This document shows positions 23,802 to 32,973 of a DNA stretch of 42,020 bases, one piece after another. This DNA is from a virus. The position numbers were made by a program, and so were the translations under genes. Where the stretch lies: the IMG/VR virus record IMGVR_UViG_3300010403_000014, positions 1-42,020 of that record. The stretch is one strand, 5' to 3'. Under the pieces are notes generated by a model that saw only the letters and a program-made list of their open reading frames with translations, did not search any database and was not told where the DNA came from. The number at the start of each line of letters is the position of its first letter. Position 1 is the first letter of the stretch.

Positions 23802-24821
23802 TTATTCTTCTAACCACGTAATTTCTGCTGTTACTGTTAATCCTGCAGGTAATGCAGCACCATTAAAATTTAATGCCATTACTTCGCCTGTTCCTCTAAG
23901 TACAATCCCTTGACCAAAAGCAGAATGTGTAAAATCAAATATATAGCTTGTATCTAGTAATCCGGCTGCTGCTGGAGTAGTGATCCGAGCACCTCGTATA
24001 TTTCCTAACGAATTTCCTAGTGTCGGATTTGCTGAATATTGTCGCATAACTGCAGTTGCTGCTGCATTATTCGAATCATGTGGTACAATAGTTGGAGTAG
24101 TAGATGTTCCTGCACTATTGGCTGTAGATCTTTTTACAATATAAAATGTATTAGTACCAGCTGCAGTTTGTGTTGTAAAAAGTGTTAATGCAAGTATTTT
24201 AATAGTTTTACTTGCACTTCCAGTTAGTGTTACCATATCAGTTGGTGTCGCAGGAGGCGTAAAATTAGTTGTTACTGCTGAATAAACAGTTTTTGTATTT
24301 AACCAATTTTCACTTGCTAAAGCTCCAGCGGTTGACCCTCGAAGTGGAACTGGACCATTATTTATATCTTTTCCATACATCCACAACTGTCGGTCAATTG
24401 ATTGAGAAGAGCTTAAAAGTGCATTTGCAGATCCACTAGTATAAGCAGAAACTCTTGCCCGAACATGAGTAACACCAGGGAATGTTACAATACGAGTAAC
24501 TAATACTGAATTGGGATTAGTAAAAATAGCATTATTAAAAGAGTTCCCTGATCCAGCACCTTGTGAAAAAGCAGCTGTCCAATTAACACCACTATCACAA
24601 CTAAGTTCATAACTAACAGTAGCAGCTAATGTTCCAGCTGAAATAGTTAATGCAACTCCACTTCCGCCTTTTATTTGTAATGTAACAGCGGCATTTAAAG
24701 CATTTAAAGAACCTGAAACTGTTTCTAATATTACAGCCTGTGTACTTAGTCCATCAACTATTTGAACTGGGATTACTTGGATTTCTTCTCCATCTGCATA
24801 ATATTTAAAATTTGGTGCCAT
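23802..24821 (-). CDS. Probable virion fibre/decoration protein (339 aa)
   Basis: The product is beta-rich, with abundant Thr, Ser, Ala, Asn and Gly and almost no long helices. N-terminal VQIVDGLSTQAVILETVSG and later NNGPVPLRGSTAGALASENW blocks resemble phage appendage proteins. It starts in the stop of the gene at 24821. It probably forms a trimeric spike or a decoration, but no receptor-binding motif is identifiable. Confidence 0.55.
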   Translation of the reverse strand: MAPNFKYYADGEEIQVIPVQIVDGLSTQAVILETVSGSLNALNAAVTLQIKGGSGVALTISAGTLAATVSYELSCDSGVNWTAAFSQGAGSGNSFNNAIFTNPNSVLVTRIVTFPGVTHVRARVSAYTSGSANALLSSSQSIDRQLWMYGKDINNGPVPLRGSTAGALASENWLNTKTVYSAVTTNFTPPATPTDMVTLTGSASKTIKILALTLFTTQTAAGTNTFYIVKRSTANSAGTSTTPTIVPHDSNNAAATAVMRQYSANPTLGNSLGNIRGARITTPAAAGLLDTSYIFDFTHSAFGQGIVLRGTGEVMALNFNGAALPAGLTVTAEITWLEE

Positions 24822-25399
24822 TAAATTTCTGCCCAGTGTAAAGTATAAGCCGATATCCGATTATTTGATTGTGGTTCTGCAGAAATTAACAACGAGTTAT
24901 TTGGATTTACTGCAATTATACCTTTAGTAGTTAATTCTACTTGATTTCCATTCTGACTCATTACTTTTGCTACAATCATAGTTCCAGATGAAGATACAGT
25001 AGGTAAAGTATTTATTAATGCAATTGCTGCACTAGCTCCCCCACCAATATTCAAAGAAGCAGGAGTTTGAGCTGTTCCATTTGCTGTTACGGTTGGATTT
25101 GCAAAAACTTTATACGTAACAAACACATTGTTTATCTCAACACCTGCTGAAATCATAAAAAAATATAGAATTTTTCCACTTCCATTTGGATTTCTTATTA
25201 GTATTTGAGTATTATCTGCACCACCAGTTGCCGCATTTATTTCAAATGCATTAGTGTATGTTTTATTATTTATAGTAAATAATCGTGATACATCTGCAAC
25301 TGCTAAATTTCCAAGTGGCTCAACTTGAAGCTGATTTCCAGTAGAGTCATTAAATATTGAGACTGGATCAGCACTTTGTGTAAATGTTAAATCTGCCAT
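24821..25399 (-). CDS. Probable virion structural protein (192 aa)
   Basis: The product is beta-rich and starts MADLTFTQSADPVSIFNDST. A helix-poor core (ILIRNPNGSGKILYFFMISA) and Ala/Asn-rich loops follow. It lies in a run of five similar-texture genes (26226 to 23802) and is likely an appendage or decoration component. Confidence 0.55.
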   Translation of the reverse strand: MADLTFTQSADPVSIFNDSTGNQLQVEPLGNLAVADVSRLFTINNKTYTNAFEINAATGGADNTQILIRNPNGSGKILYFFMISAGVEINNVFVTYKVFANPTVTANGTAQTPASLNIGGGASAAIALINTLPTVSSSGTMIVAKVMSQNGNQVELTTKGIIAVNPNNSLLISAEPQSNNRISAYTLHWAEI

Positions 25400-25401
25400 T
25401 A

Positions 25402-26034
25402 TTAGGCATCAACACCTTGGATTGAACTATAAACATCCATGGCTTGATTATCTAAATTTGTACGAATAACTTTAACAGAGTCTGTAGTTGGAACTGCTAA
25501 TTCATCAGTTAACTGCCATCGTGCTATAAGATTACCTTTACTAGTAAAAAGAACAACTTTTGTTGTTTCTGCTCCAGTAGTTCCTGTTTGTATTTCAATT
25601 TTCATTTGACCTGAAGAAGAAGCGTAAACATCATGAAGAATAAAATTAACACCAGGAGTAAAAGTATGGGTATTCGAGGCTCCCGCAGCTAAAGCTGCAG
25701 AAGTATTATAACTAATCCTATTGGCTCTAGTAGATGGAGTAAAACTAACTGGAATTGCAGATTGATCTGATGCAATAACAACAGGCACACTATTAGCCAT
25801 TGTTTTTTGACCAAGTGAATTAAGTTTTCCATTAATAGCACTTAATGTAACTTCAGACGCACGAGTAGATAATGCAACATCAATATCTGTATCAATAGAA
25901 GTTAAATGACCATTTGCAGTTACTAGAGTTCCTTCAGTGGCGGGATCAATTGTAGTTCCTGTTGAATTGGCCACTTCTGTTGTAAATTGGGTTGCTATTG
26001 CACGAACTGGTAGCTGGGAATCAAAATCTGCCAT
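25402..26034 (-). CDS. Probable virion structural protein (210 aa)
   Basis: It contains LSAINGKLNSLGQKTMANSV and PVVIASDQSAIPVS, a stretch that is very common in phage virion proteins of unknown detailed function, followed by a beta-rich C-terminal domain (IKVEIQTG-like blocks, VIRTNLDNQAMDVYSSIQG). It belongs to the appendage cluster. Confidence 0.6.
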   Translation of the reverse strand: MADFDSQLPVRAIATQFTTEVANSTGTTIDPATEGTLVTANGHLTSIDTDIDVALSTRASEVTLSAINGKLNSLGQKTMANSVPVVIASDQSAIPVSFTPSTRANRISYNTSAALAAGASNTHTFTPGVNFILHDVYASSSGQMKIEIQTGTTGAETTKVVLFTSKGNLIARWQLTDELAVPTTDSVKVIRTNLDNQAMDVYSSIQGVDA

Positions 26035-26035
26035 T

Positions 26036-26224
26036 TTATTCTCCTATTTCTTTAATTAGTTCTAAAACTGCTTTATTTGTTGCTTCTAAATTCTCATTAA
26101 TCTTTTTCTTTTCTTCATCTAATTCATCTTTACGAAGATTCATACGCTCAATATTTAATTCTAGTTCAAGTTTTCTAACTTTTATTTGCTTTTTTCGTAA
26201 CTCTAAATTAGGTTTAATATCCAT
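26036..26224 (-). CDS. Small coiled-coil protein (62 aa)
   Basis: Almost every residue fits a continuous helix, with Leu/Ile/Lys/Glu heptads (LRKKQIKVRKLELELNIERM). It may oligomerise the neighbouring virion proteins. No family is recognised. Confidence 0.55.
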   Translation of the reverse strand: MDIKPNLELRKKQIKVRKLELELNIERMNLRKDELDEEKKKINENLEATNKAVLELIKEIGE

Positions 26225-26225
26225 A

Positions 26226-26741
26226 TTAGACTATTCCAGCAAGTAAATTAGCTTTCATAGTTTTAGCAGATGGATTAAAGTGTTCTGCTACGATAGTAAC
26301 AGTATCTCCTGCCATTGCTATGATTGGAGCAGAAATATAGTCTCCTGCAAAATTAGGGGTGGCGGCTGTGGTACGACCACCTCCTTTGGTAATTCCATTA
26401 ACTTTAATAAGAAATTCTCCATTGGTATCACCCCATCCTATTGCTTCAGTTATATAAAGTGTCTGTCCACCCGGAACTAAATATGTCAATATAGTTGTTG
26501 GAGTTGCAAAAGCAACTAAGGTCTCTGAATAAGAATTAACTGTACTTGTAAATACAGGTATTCCAGAAGTTCCACCACCAATTCGGACATAGAGATTATT
26601 AAGAGAATCTGTTTCTAATCTCTTGGTCCTTTGTGAACCACGTTCAGCAGCTAATAAAGAATTTTGAGACTTATTAGGTGAGTGTGTAGGTTCATCACCA
26701 TTAACTGTGTCACTTGGATAATTGGGCCATGTATTGGCCAT
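26226..26741 (-). CDS. Probable virion structural protein (171 aa)
   Basis: The N-terminus (NTWPNYPSDTVNGDEPTHSP) and the ETDSLNNLYVRIGGG linker are of the type seen in phage appendage proteins. The C-terminal 110 residues form a beta sandwich-like domain (FLIKVNGITKGGGRTTAATP). It is part of the fibre/decoration run. Confidence 0.55.
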   Translation of the reverse strand: MANTWPNYPSDTVNGDEPTHSPNKSQNSLLAAERGSQRTKRLETDSLNNLYVRIGGGTSGIPVFTSTVNSYSETLVAFATPTTILTYLVPGGQTLYITEAIGWGDTNGEFLIKVNGITKGGGRTTAATPNFAGDYISAPIIAMAGDTVTIVAEHFNPSAKTMKANLLAGIV

Positions 26742-26766
26742 TTAAATAGCTCCTTAATTTGGCTAG

Positions 26767-27912
26767 TTAGATATTGTCAAGATATAATGCTCTACCCGCT
26801 CCACCTGGTCCAGTATTATCAGCACCAACTTTAACACGACGTATAGATGCTGAATCCACATCATACATTAAAAATCGAGTATTTCCAGCTGTATTATCCA
26901 TATCAAATTTTGCACTATCAAAAAATCCAGGGGCAAAAATAATCTCACTTGCTGTATCATCGATTCGAATTTCTGAGGTTGTGGTATATAGATCTAAAGC
27001 AAATGGATCACCACCACCAGTAAGAAATACTCCCATATCATTTGTGGCACCAATAGATAATGATACTTCTACTTCCGATTTAATCTGTATTCGTTTAGTA
27101 TCATCTAAAGGTTCAATTATAGTATTTCCTCCGGAAAAATCCCTTAGATTAATACCTACATCTTGTGAAGTTTGTAGACTTAATTCAAGACCATTTAAAA
27201 ACATTCCAGAGGCTGGAGTTGAAGTAAAAGAATATGAAGGTGCCGCATTAGTTCCATCTGGAGCTAATTGAGGAAATGAAGTTCCACCAGAACCATTTGC
27301 AGCTGCAGTAATGCGTCCTTTTGAGTCAACTGTGATATCAGCAGTAGTATAACTTCCAGGAGTCACAGCAGTATTGGCTAATGTTGCCGCTTGGGATCCA
27401 CTTCCAGGTCCAGCAGTTACATCACCAGTTAATTGAGTAATTCCACTTGTTCCAGTAGCATCTGTTTCAACTACCCAACTACTTGCATCCCATGTAAATT
27501 CTTTAGCTTCTCCAGGATTTATAGTTACTGTATTTACAACAAGAGTTCCAGAGCTTGATGCAGAATGACAAACAGTTAGTACAATAGATCTATTTGGATT
27601 ATCTGGTGTTTCAAGTGTATAGTCAATAGTTTCTAATGCAGCTGTAGTAAAAACTTTAATATTAGTTACTCTTACATCCGAATCAGCAACTTCTTTAATT
27701 TCAACATCAGTACCTTTAGTATGCGTTGCAGCTGAAGTTCCAGAATAACCGCGCGTGCAGTTTAAAAAAGTATGTAATGTACGATTTGTATACTTAATAA
27801 CTTCACTATCAATTTGAAGTAATCCAGTTTCTGGAGCTATATCACCTGTAATTATTTCACTAACTTTAATTTCTGTTTCTGAGTCTGTAATTGCTTCTAG
27901 TAATTTATACAT
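26767..27912 (-). CDS. Tail fibre-like protein with 'CTRG' N-terminal domain (381 aa)
   Basis: Residues 5-70 share the pattern GLLQIDSEVIKYT, FLNCTRGYSGTSAATH with the gene at 21693. Next comes ITQLTGDVTAGPGSGSQAAT and ITVDSKGRITAAANG, a fibre-repeat signature widely seen in phage tail fibres and spikes. The C-terminus is beta-rich and ends GGAGRALYLDNI. It is likely a receptor-contact fibre or its base. RBS AAGGAG precedes the start. Confidence 0.7.
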   Translation of the reverse strand: MYKLLEAITDSETEIKVSEIITGDIAPETGLLQIDSEVIKYTNRTLHTFLNCTRGYSGTSAATHTKGTDVEIKEVADSDVRVTNIKVFTTAALETIDYTLETPDNPNRSIVLTVCHSASSSGTLVVNTVTINPGEAKEFTWDASSWVVETDATGTSGITQLTGDVTAGPGSGSQAATLANTAVTPGSYTTADITVDSKGRITAAANGSGGTSFPQLAPDGTNAAPSYSFTSTPASGMFLNGLELSLQTSQDVGINLRDFSGGNTIIEPLDDTKRIQIKSEVEVSLSIGATNDMGVFLTGGGDPFALDLYTTTSEIRIDDTASEIIFAPGFFDSAKFDMDNTAGNTRFLMYDVDSASIRRVKVGADNTGPGGAGRALYLDNI

Positions 27913-28194
27913 TTATTTTTCCTCTCTTGGATTTTCATATTCTTCTACAACTCCGATTTTATCTCGAAGTTGGTTTGACGACATTTCTTTAAAATCTTCT
28001 GTAGTTCTAGCCTTACCATATTTACGAAGAGTCACAGAATCTTTTCCAATACTAACTACTTCAACTGGAATAGATACTTCTCCACAATCTCCGACATCTA
28101 ATGAGGCATCTAGTTCATTTTTTGGTAAACTAAATTCAAAAACTGGTTCAGTAGCTTCTTTATTATTAATGTTATCCATATTTGTAGATGGCAT
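27913..28194 (-). CDS. Hypothetical structural-cluster protein (93 aa)
   Basis: The product is acidic with an SVTLRKYGKAR segment and a disordered C-terminus. ATG 28194 has GGGAG upstream. Similar short acidic proteins often lie downstream of phage capsid genes. No domain is recognised. Confidence 0.5.
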   Translation of the reverse strand: MPSTNMDNINNKEATEPVFEFSLPKNELDASLDVGDCGEVSIPVEVVSIGKDSVTLRKYGKARTTEDFKEMSSNQLRDKIGVVEEYENPREEK

Positions 28195-28197
28195 TTA

Positions 28198-28599
28198 TTA
28201 ACTCCCTAAACTTTCAAGCAAATCTATTGCTTTTCTTATTTTCTTAAACTGTTTTAAATCTTTTGGTACAGGAATTGCCTTTAAATGGACTAAAGCTAAA
28301 CTTAATGAGTCCATCGATCTATCTTTATTTAAAGTTTGTTGAACTTCTACAACATCAGCAACTTCTGAGTGTGATAATACCGGTTTTCCTGGAAGTTCAG
28401 GTTTTCCGCCTTTTGGAAGTGTAATACCAGAATTGCTAAGAACTTTTTTTAGTCCTTCCTCACCTGGATCTTCAACCATATTAATTCTTTTAGACTCTTT
28501 AGGTTTTGGGGCATCACAACGAAGACACTTAATTTCGTCACCGGCTTGAACTTTCAATTGGTTGCACTTTTGACAAACTCCGATTGTTTGTGGATACAC
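28198..28599 (-). CDS. Hypothetical protein with N-terminal zinc ribbon (133 aa)
   Basis: The GTG start follows AGGGAGG by 5 nt. CQKC near residues 9-12 and CLRC near 25-28 form a zinc ribbon. A Pro/Lys-rich linker and a helical C-terminal region follow (LSLALVHLKAIPVPKDLKQF). It overlaps the preceding gene by 62 nt. It may be a small head-associated factor, but no function is assigned. Confidence 0.6.
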   Translation of the reverse strand: MYPQTIGVCQKCNQLKVQAGDEIKCLRCDAPKPKESKRINMVEDPGEEGLKKVLSNSGITLPKGGKPELPGKPVLSHSEVADVVEVQQTLNKDRSMDSLSLALVHLKAIPVPKDLKQFKKIRKAIDLLESLGS

Positions 28600-28897
28600 G
28601 TTTCCTCCCTAAGTTACCTAAATAACATCCAAATACTTTTTCAGCTTTCCAACGATCAATATAACCTTGTTTTAAAAGAATCTTTAGTGGTCTTAACCAT
28701 CCACTTCTTTCAATTGAACCGTCTGTTTTCCAAGTTATCTCTTTTCTAAGTTGATTTTTATCAACTCCACAGATTTCATGATACTCACCATTTTTAATGG
28801 TAAATATTCCGGCTGGTTTAGAACTATCATTTCCACAGAATATTCGCAATTTGCGATTAGTTATTCGTAACTTCCGTTCAAAATCACCTGAAAGCAT
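28538..28897 (-). CDS. Hypothetical protein, capsid-linked phage family (119 aa)
   Basis: The start MLSGDFERKLRITNRKLRIF with FCGNDSSKPAG and EYHEICGVDK matches a recurring phage protein found beside capsid genes. The last 20 residues lie in the region that overlaps the zinc-ribbon gene. AAGGAT precedes the ATG. It lies after the capsid gene and the large hairpin. Confidence 0.6.
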   Translation of the reverse strand: MLSGDFERKLRITNRKLRIFCGNDSSKPAGIFTIKNGEYHEICGVDKNQLRKEITWKTDGSIERSGWLRPLKILLKQGYIDRWKAEKVFGCYLGNLGRKRVSTNNRSLSKVQPIESSSR

Positions 28898-28930
28898 ATT
28901 ATCCTTTATATTTTACTATTAAATATAAAC

Positions 28931-28988
28931 TATAGTCTTAGCCCTGCCCCCGTCCGCTATACGCAGCTAGGAGCAGAGTAAAACTATA
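28931..28988 (-). terminator. Long two-part hairpin after the capsid gene
   Basis: On the minus strand, 5 nt after the capsid stop, 10 bases at 28988-28979 pair perfectly or by G-U with 28940-28931 (outer stem). Inside it AGGAGCAG/CTGCCCCC (28969-28976 with 28944-28951) forms a second 8-bp stem. A GCTGC/GCGG mini-stem lies in the loop. The region is GC-rich in an AT-rich genome and is followed by TTTATATTT. It could terminate or attenuate transcription below the capsid gene, or protect the capsid mRNA 3' end. Confidence 0.65.
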
Positions 28989-28992
28989 AGGC

Positions 28993-29931
28993 TTAGTTAT
29001 CAGCAGCCGAACCAGTGTAAATTTCGATAGCGCGTTCCGCTTGGAGCGCAACAGCAGCCATCATAAATTTCCAACCGATTGTGCTATACATCACTAATGG
29101 ATTCTCTGTGTTTCCTTCATTGAATCGGAAAGTTTTAACGCCATTTCCGCTCAATTCAGTCACACCGAAAGCCTGACGACCGAACACGAATGCACGATAA
29201 GTCGTATCAGTTGCGCCTGTACCTGTTTGCAGGTTAGGAGAAACTAGGAAACGAACTCCGTACATTTGTCCGATTTCACCTTTCATCAAGGGATCAGGAG
29301 TGGTGTACTTCAAGATATCAAGCCAGCTACCAACAGCAGAATCAGACATAAGATCGAACTGTTGAGCAGGATGGATGACAGCTTTATAAAGGTTCCCTTC
29401 AAAGCCAGGAACGCTGGCATTTCTAAGTGAGAACACAGCTTTACGGATTTCAGAAGCATTCAAGACAGACGTATCTGCCACTGTGATTTCTGAAGCCGCA
29501 CCACCAGCGAATTGATCCGTGAAGTTACCATGAATAGCGTTAAAAATAACGGTATCATAGGTAAGAGCAGCTTGATCAGCTTGCTCATCTTGGATTTCTT
29601 CGACGATGGGATTAATAGACTTAAGATTAAGTTCCGTAGAAACTTTAACCCAAGATCCATAAGTGAGAGGCTCAACTGAAACTGGTGTGGTACCAACAGT
29701 CGTTTCGGAAGGATTCGTATTTTCCGTAAGAGGTGTGGTAGCCGCAACAAGTTTATTCAGCCGATGCCATTTGATTAACGTACCAGAGCGAGTAGGAAGA
29801 GGTTTCATATCACCGCACTGTTTAAGATAGAGCTGCGGTGTGAGACGCTCTAAGAATCGCCTGTCATAATAAATACCTGGGTCTGCGTATGTATTCCCAG
29901 GTACTGCATTGGTTCCTATTGTATTAGCCAT
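28993..29931 (-). CDS. Major capsid protein, N4-gp56 family
   Basis: The 312-residue product opens with a short Gly/Ala/Asn-rich tail and then LYLKQCGDMKPLPTRSGTLIKWHRLNKL, with PLTENTNPSETT and YGSWVKVSTEL. This is the layout of the N4-gp56-type HK97-fold capsid family. A conserved VIHPAQQFDLMSD and VLVSPNL-like region follows, and it ends ERAIEIYTGSAADN. Its base composition is slightly more GC-rich than that of its neighbours, as expected for a highly expressed gene. It follows the scaffold gene and precedes a large hairpin. Confidence 0.88.
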   Translation of the reverse strand: MANTIGTNAVPGNTYADPGIYYDRRFLERLTPQLYLKQCGDMKPLPTRSGTLIKWHRLNKLVAATTPLTENTNPSETTVGTTPVSVEPLTYGSWVKVSTELNLKSINPIVEEIQDEQADQAALTYDTVIFNAIHGNFTDQFAGGAASEITVADTSVLNASEIRKAVFSLRNASVPGFEGNLYKAVIHPAQQFDLMSDSAVGSWLDILKYTTPDPLMKGEIGQMYGVRFLVSPNLQTGTGATDTTYRAFVFGRQAFGVTELSGNGVKTFRFNEGNTENPLVMYSTIGWKFMMAAVALQAERAIEIYTGSAADN

Positions 29932-29964
29932 TGTAATTTGTGTCCTTAGTTTGGATTACTGGTC

Positions 29965-30771
29965 TTAATCAGCTTCTCCCAACTGAGATACATAGTATTC
30001 TCGTAACTTCTTGAGATCTTTGATATCAGCAGGATTGCCCATAGATCCAGCTTTCCCACCAGTCGCAACTGCAGTTCCTGCTTCTTTTGCGACTCTTGCC
30101 TCAGCATCTTTAATACCTCGGCTATGTGCTTCTTTGACAGATTGCTCTGCGCTGACAGTCTTAGCTAGCTTATACAAGGCATCGTAAATTATACCTATTG
30201 GTTGGTTAAAGTCTACGGGGCAATTCTCACTATTCGCAAGCTCATTCATAATTGGTTTTAGTTTAGCAAAGTCTGGATAATTTGTAGCATCCAATTCTCT
30301 TCGCATAACTTCAAACTGTGTTTGAATTTGAGTTATTTGCGTATCTCGTTCTTCTAATGCCTTTTCGTATTCACTTTTAACTTCACTGGTCCATTGCTGA
30401 CGCAACGGATCAAAGGCTTTTACTCCTTGTGACTGTAAAGACTTCATGAAATCTTCGGGGCTAACTTCTTCTTTTGTTGCTTCACTAAGAGCCTTAACCA
30501 TCTGATCCATTTGTTTCTTTAGATCAGAGTAACCTTGTGTTGACTGCGTGTAGGCACGCCGTATTTCACTATAGCTTTTATTAAGGTTCTCGAATTGCGA
30601 CTTCAAGCCATCATAGCTTGTCCGAGGATCAAAAGCTGAGTCAGTATTTACACCATTGTCGGTGGGACTTTGAGATGTACTTGCTGAACTAGCTGCACTA
30701 CTTGTATTTGGGACGGTCTTATCTGCATTATCCGCTATTGCTGCGGGTGCTACTTGATTATCGTCGGCCAT
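29965..30771 (-). CDS. Scaffolding protein
   Basis: The 268-residue product is acidic to mixed-charge, with a disordered Ala/Ser/Thr N-terminus and a long coiled-coil centre (FENLNKSYSEIRRAYTQ ... EVMRRELDATNYPDF). Helical segments and a short C-terminal helix (LKKLREYYVSQLGEAD) follow. The position between portal and capsid is the standard place of the scaffold. No protease domain is seen. Confidence 0.75.
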   Translation of the reverse strand: MADDNQVAPAAIADNADKTVPNTSSAASSASTSQSPTDNGVNTDSAFDPRTSYDGLKSQFENLNKSYSEIRRAYTQSTQGYSDLKKQMDQMVKALSEATKEEVSPEDFMKSLQSQGVKAFDPLRQQWTSEVKSEYEKALEERDTQITQIQTQFEVMRRELDATNYPDFAKLKPIMNELANSENCPVDFNQPIGIIYDALYKLAKTVSAEQSVKEAHSRGIKDAEARVAKEAGTAVATGGKAGSMGNPADIKDLKKLREYYVSQLGEAD

Positions 30772-30795
30772 TGTTTTACTTCCTATTTGACTTGT

Positions 30796-30812
30796 CCTGG
30801 CTCTGGTCCAGG
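30796..30812 (-). other. Small hairpin between 94-aa gene and scaffold gene
   Basis: CCTGG and CCAGG flank a 7-nt loop in the 45-nt gap between the two genes. A run of T follows on neither strand. It may modulate translation of the scaffold gene or mark an mRNA processing site. Confidence 0.3.
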
Positions 30813-30816
30813 GGTC

Positions 30817-31101
30817 TTATTTTAAATTAATGTTATCGAGCATCTTATGAGCCCGATCACCAGAGATAATAAATTTTTTAAGTTCAGTTATGGCTAGTTC
30901 AAGTCCTTGAGCTTGTAATCTAGCTTCGCGGGCTTCTTGTTCTGTACCTTGAAGCCATGCTTTTTCTTTCTTTGCTTTAATTTCTTCTAGAGTTTTAAGA
31001 TAAAGTTTAAAACCAGGATGCTGACAAAGATCACGGACCATTCCACCTTGTGCAGCAGCTCTTTCTAAACTAGCAATTTGTTCATCAGTTAAATCACTCA
31101 T
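30817..31101 (-). CDS. Hypothetical protein between portal and scaffold (94 aa)
   Basis: ATG 31101 (MSDLTDEQIA) is chosen because AGAGG lies just upstream. The product is a compact helical protein with HPGFKLYLKTLEEIKAKKEK and a second helix. Such short helical proteins often accompany podoviral portals; exact role is unknown. Confidence 0.6.
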   Translation of the reverse strand: MSDLTDEQIASLERAAAQGGMVRDLCQHPGFKLYLKTLEEIKAKKEKAWLQGTEQEAREARLQAQGLELAITELKKFIISGDRAHKMLDNINLK

Positions 31102-31102
31102 A

Positions 31103-32971
31103 CTACCTCTTTGGTGTTTTAGGAGCAGACGGTCCATTTTGTGTATTTTGATTGATAATTGCACCTTGTTCAGGATTAATTGGATTATTTGTTAAAGCTC
31201 CTAAAGCATTAGGAACTGCGACAATATTAATTTCTTCTGGATTAAACCCTGATAACTTTACAATTTTATCAAGTATACTTTCAATACTTTCTGGTGCAAG
31301 ATATGGAGCAAATGTTCCAAATATAGTAGTAAGTTGTTGAATTTTTCCTTCAGTTCCTACCATATCACTAATTCCAACCATTTTAAATTTAATATCAGCT
31401 CTCAACTCTTCTACTTTAACTACTTTAGGAAAAATAACTCCGTATATTGAATTAAGCATATCATCATCATCAATAAATTGAAGATTTAAAGCATGAACTA
31501 ATTTAAGAACTCTTTTAATACCAAGTTCTTCAACTAATTTAGTTCCAACAGCAAATTTTTCTAGTGCCTGACCAATAATTAATTGAGCACCTTTAGCTGT
31601 TCTTCCTAATTTACCGTTTTCGGGTGAGCCTTGAATAGATCTTGGAGCAGTTGCATTTTCTATATCTGTTTGAACAATAGCAGCTTCTGTATAAGCATTT
31701 CCTGTCACATCAGGAGTTATAAGAGCTTCAACTCCATCCATTTGATCTGTAAGGACAATTCCATTAGGAGTTGAGATTAAAGTATCTAAATCTACATCAG
31801 CAAGACTATTCACTTTCCACATTCTATTAATTACTAAGTTGATATTATCTAATCTCTGACGCCGAAGAGTCCATAATTCATGCACATTAGAAATAACTGG
31901 TTCAACTAATCCAAGTCCGTACCACTCTAATGGGACAGGAAAGAATACGCATCGGATAACAGGGCATTGCTGATGGTGAAAAGGATTTTGACGAGCAACA
32001 AACAAGACATTACGATTACCAATAACAATTTGAACTTTCTCTTTAATTCCATCCCCATCCAAGTCATAATAACCCCAATAAGTAATAACTTCTACTATCT
32101 CCTTATCCCCAGAAGATATATTTGTTACACCACGTATTGTACTTCTAAGTTGTCGTGAGGCTGCATAGTTATGATCATCTGAAAGAAGTGCTTGTGAGTC
32201 AGTATTTGCAAAAATTGGAAATTGACCTTTGCCCATCTCTTTTACATCAGATAAAGGAATCCACGATCTAACAAATAAACCTCGTGCTTCTTTCTCATTC
32301 CGTGATTCAGGATCAGGAAAGACATCAAGAATATCTAATACATCAATTTCGGGTCTGCGTTCTACAACTTTGTAGACTCGTTTCTCTTCCCATCTAATCT
32401 GTTCTCCTAAACTAAATCCATTAATGGTGGGGTTTTCTCTAATAGGTTCTCTTGTAAAAACCCATTCTCTTTTTGTTTTCCAATAGACATAAAAATAAGA
32501 AGTCCCATAAAGTAATAGTTGTTTGCAGAAATCAACAAATTTAATCATGAAATCAGCATTACCTAATTGATAAGTTAATAGCATTTTAATCTGTGCAGCA
32601 AACACATCATCATTAGGATCAGTAGCTATAACATCGAAGAACTCTTCACCTGATCCAAAGATTGTATTAACAATTTTAGGGACAGCCGCTTCAATAACCT
32701 GAAATACTATAGGAACAGTAATGGTTGAACGAGTTGATGTTTTAAATTTATCTTGACTAGAAAAGTAAAGTCTGTAGATCTCTTCCCAGATTCGCTCATA
32801 AGATTGTCTCCAATTCTGCCATTTTTCAAACATTGGCACAATTGTTTCTATAATCTTCTTTTGAGCTTCAAATCCCTCTATACCTTCTGTAGCAATTAAT
32901 TGAATTGGAGAAAAGTCGGACTGCATCTTTTGATCTTGTGTAGTTCCAACTGATGTTTGTTCATCGGCCAT
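31103..32971 (-). CDS. Portal (head-tail connector) protein
   Basis: The 622-residue size and helical start (FEKWQNWRQSYERIWEEIYR), the segment TITVPIVFQVIEAAVPKIVN near 75-105, LLLYGTSYFYVYWKTKREW, and a later PVIRCVFFPVPLEWYGLGLVEPV block fit podoviral portals. It lies directly after the large terminase (3 nt), the canonical order. It forms the ring through which DNA is packaged and ejected. Confidence 0.85.
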   Translation of the reverse strand: MADEQTSVGTTQDQKMQSDFSPIQLIATEGIEGFEAQKKIIETIVPMFEKWQNWRQSYERIWEEIYRLYFSSQDKFKTSTRSTITVPIVFQVIEAAVPKIVNTIFGSGEEFFDVIATDPNDDVFAAQIKMLLTYQLGNADFMIKFVDFCKQLLLYGTSYFYVYWKTKREWVFTREPIRENPTINGFSLGEQIRWEEKRVYKVVERRPEIDVLDILDVFPDPESRNEKEARGLFVRSWIPLSDVKEMGKGQFPIFANTDSQALLSDDHNYAASRQLRSTIRGVTNISSGDKEIVEVITYWGYYDLDGDGIKEKVQIVIGNRNVLFVARQNPFHHQQCPVIRCVFFPVPLEWYGLGLVEPVISNVHELWTLRRQRLDNINLVINRMWKVNSLADVDLDTLISTPNGIVLTDQMDGVEALITPDVTGNAYTEAAIVQTDIENATAPRSIQGSPENGKLGRTAKGAQLIIGQALEKFAVGTKLVEELGIKRVLKLVHALNLQFIDDDDMLNSIYGVIFPKVVKVEELRADIKFKMVGISDMVGTEGKIQQLTTIFGTFAPYLAPESIESILDKIVKLSGFNPEEINIVAVPNALGALTNNPINPEQGAIINQNTQNGPSAPKTPKR

Positions 32972-32973
32972 TT

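Noticed and set aside
21693-27912. Diversity-generating retroelement acting on the fibre genes
   Set aside because: No reverse transcriptase and no adenine-variable template/variable repeat pair could be seen.
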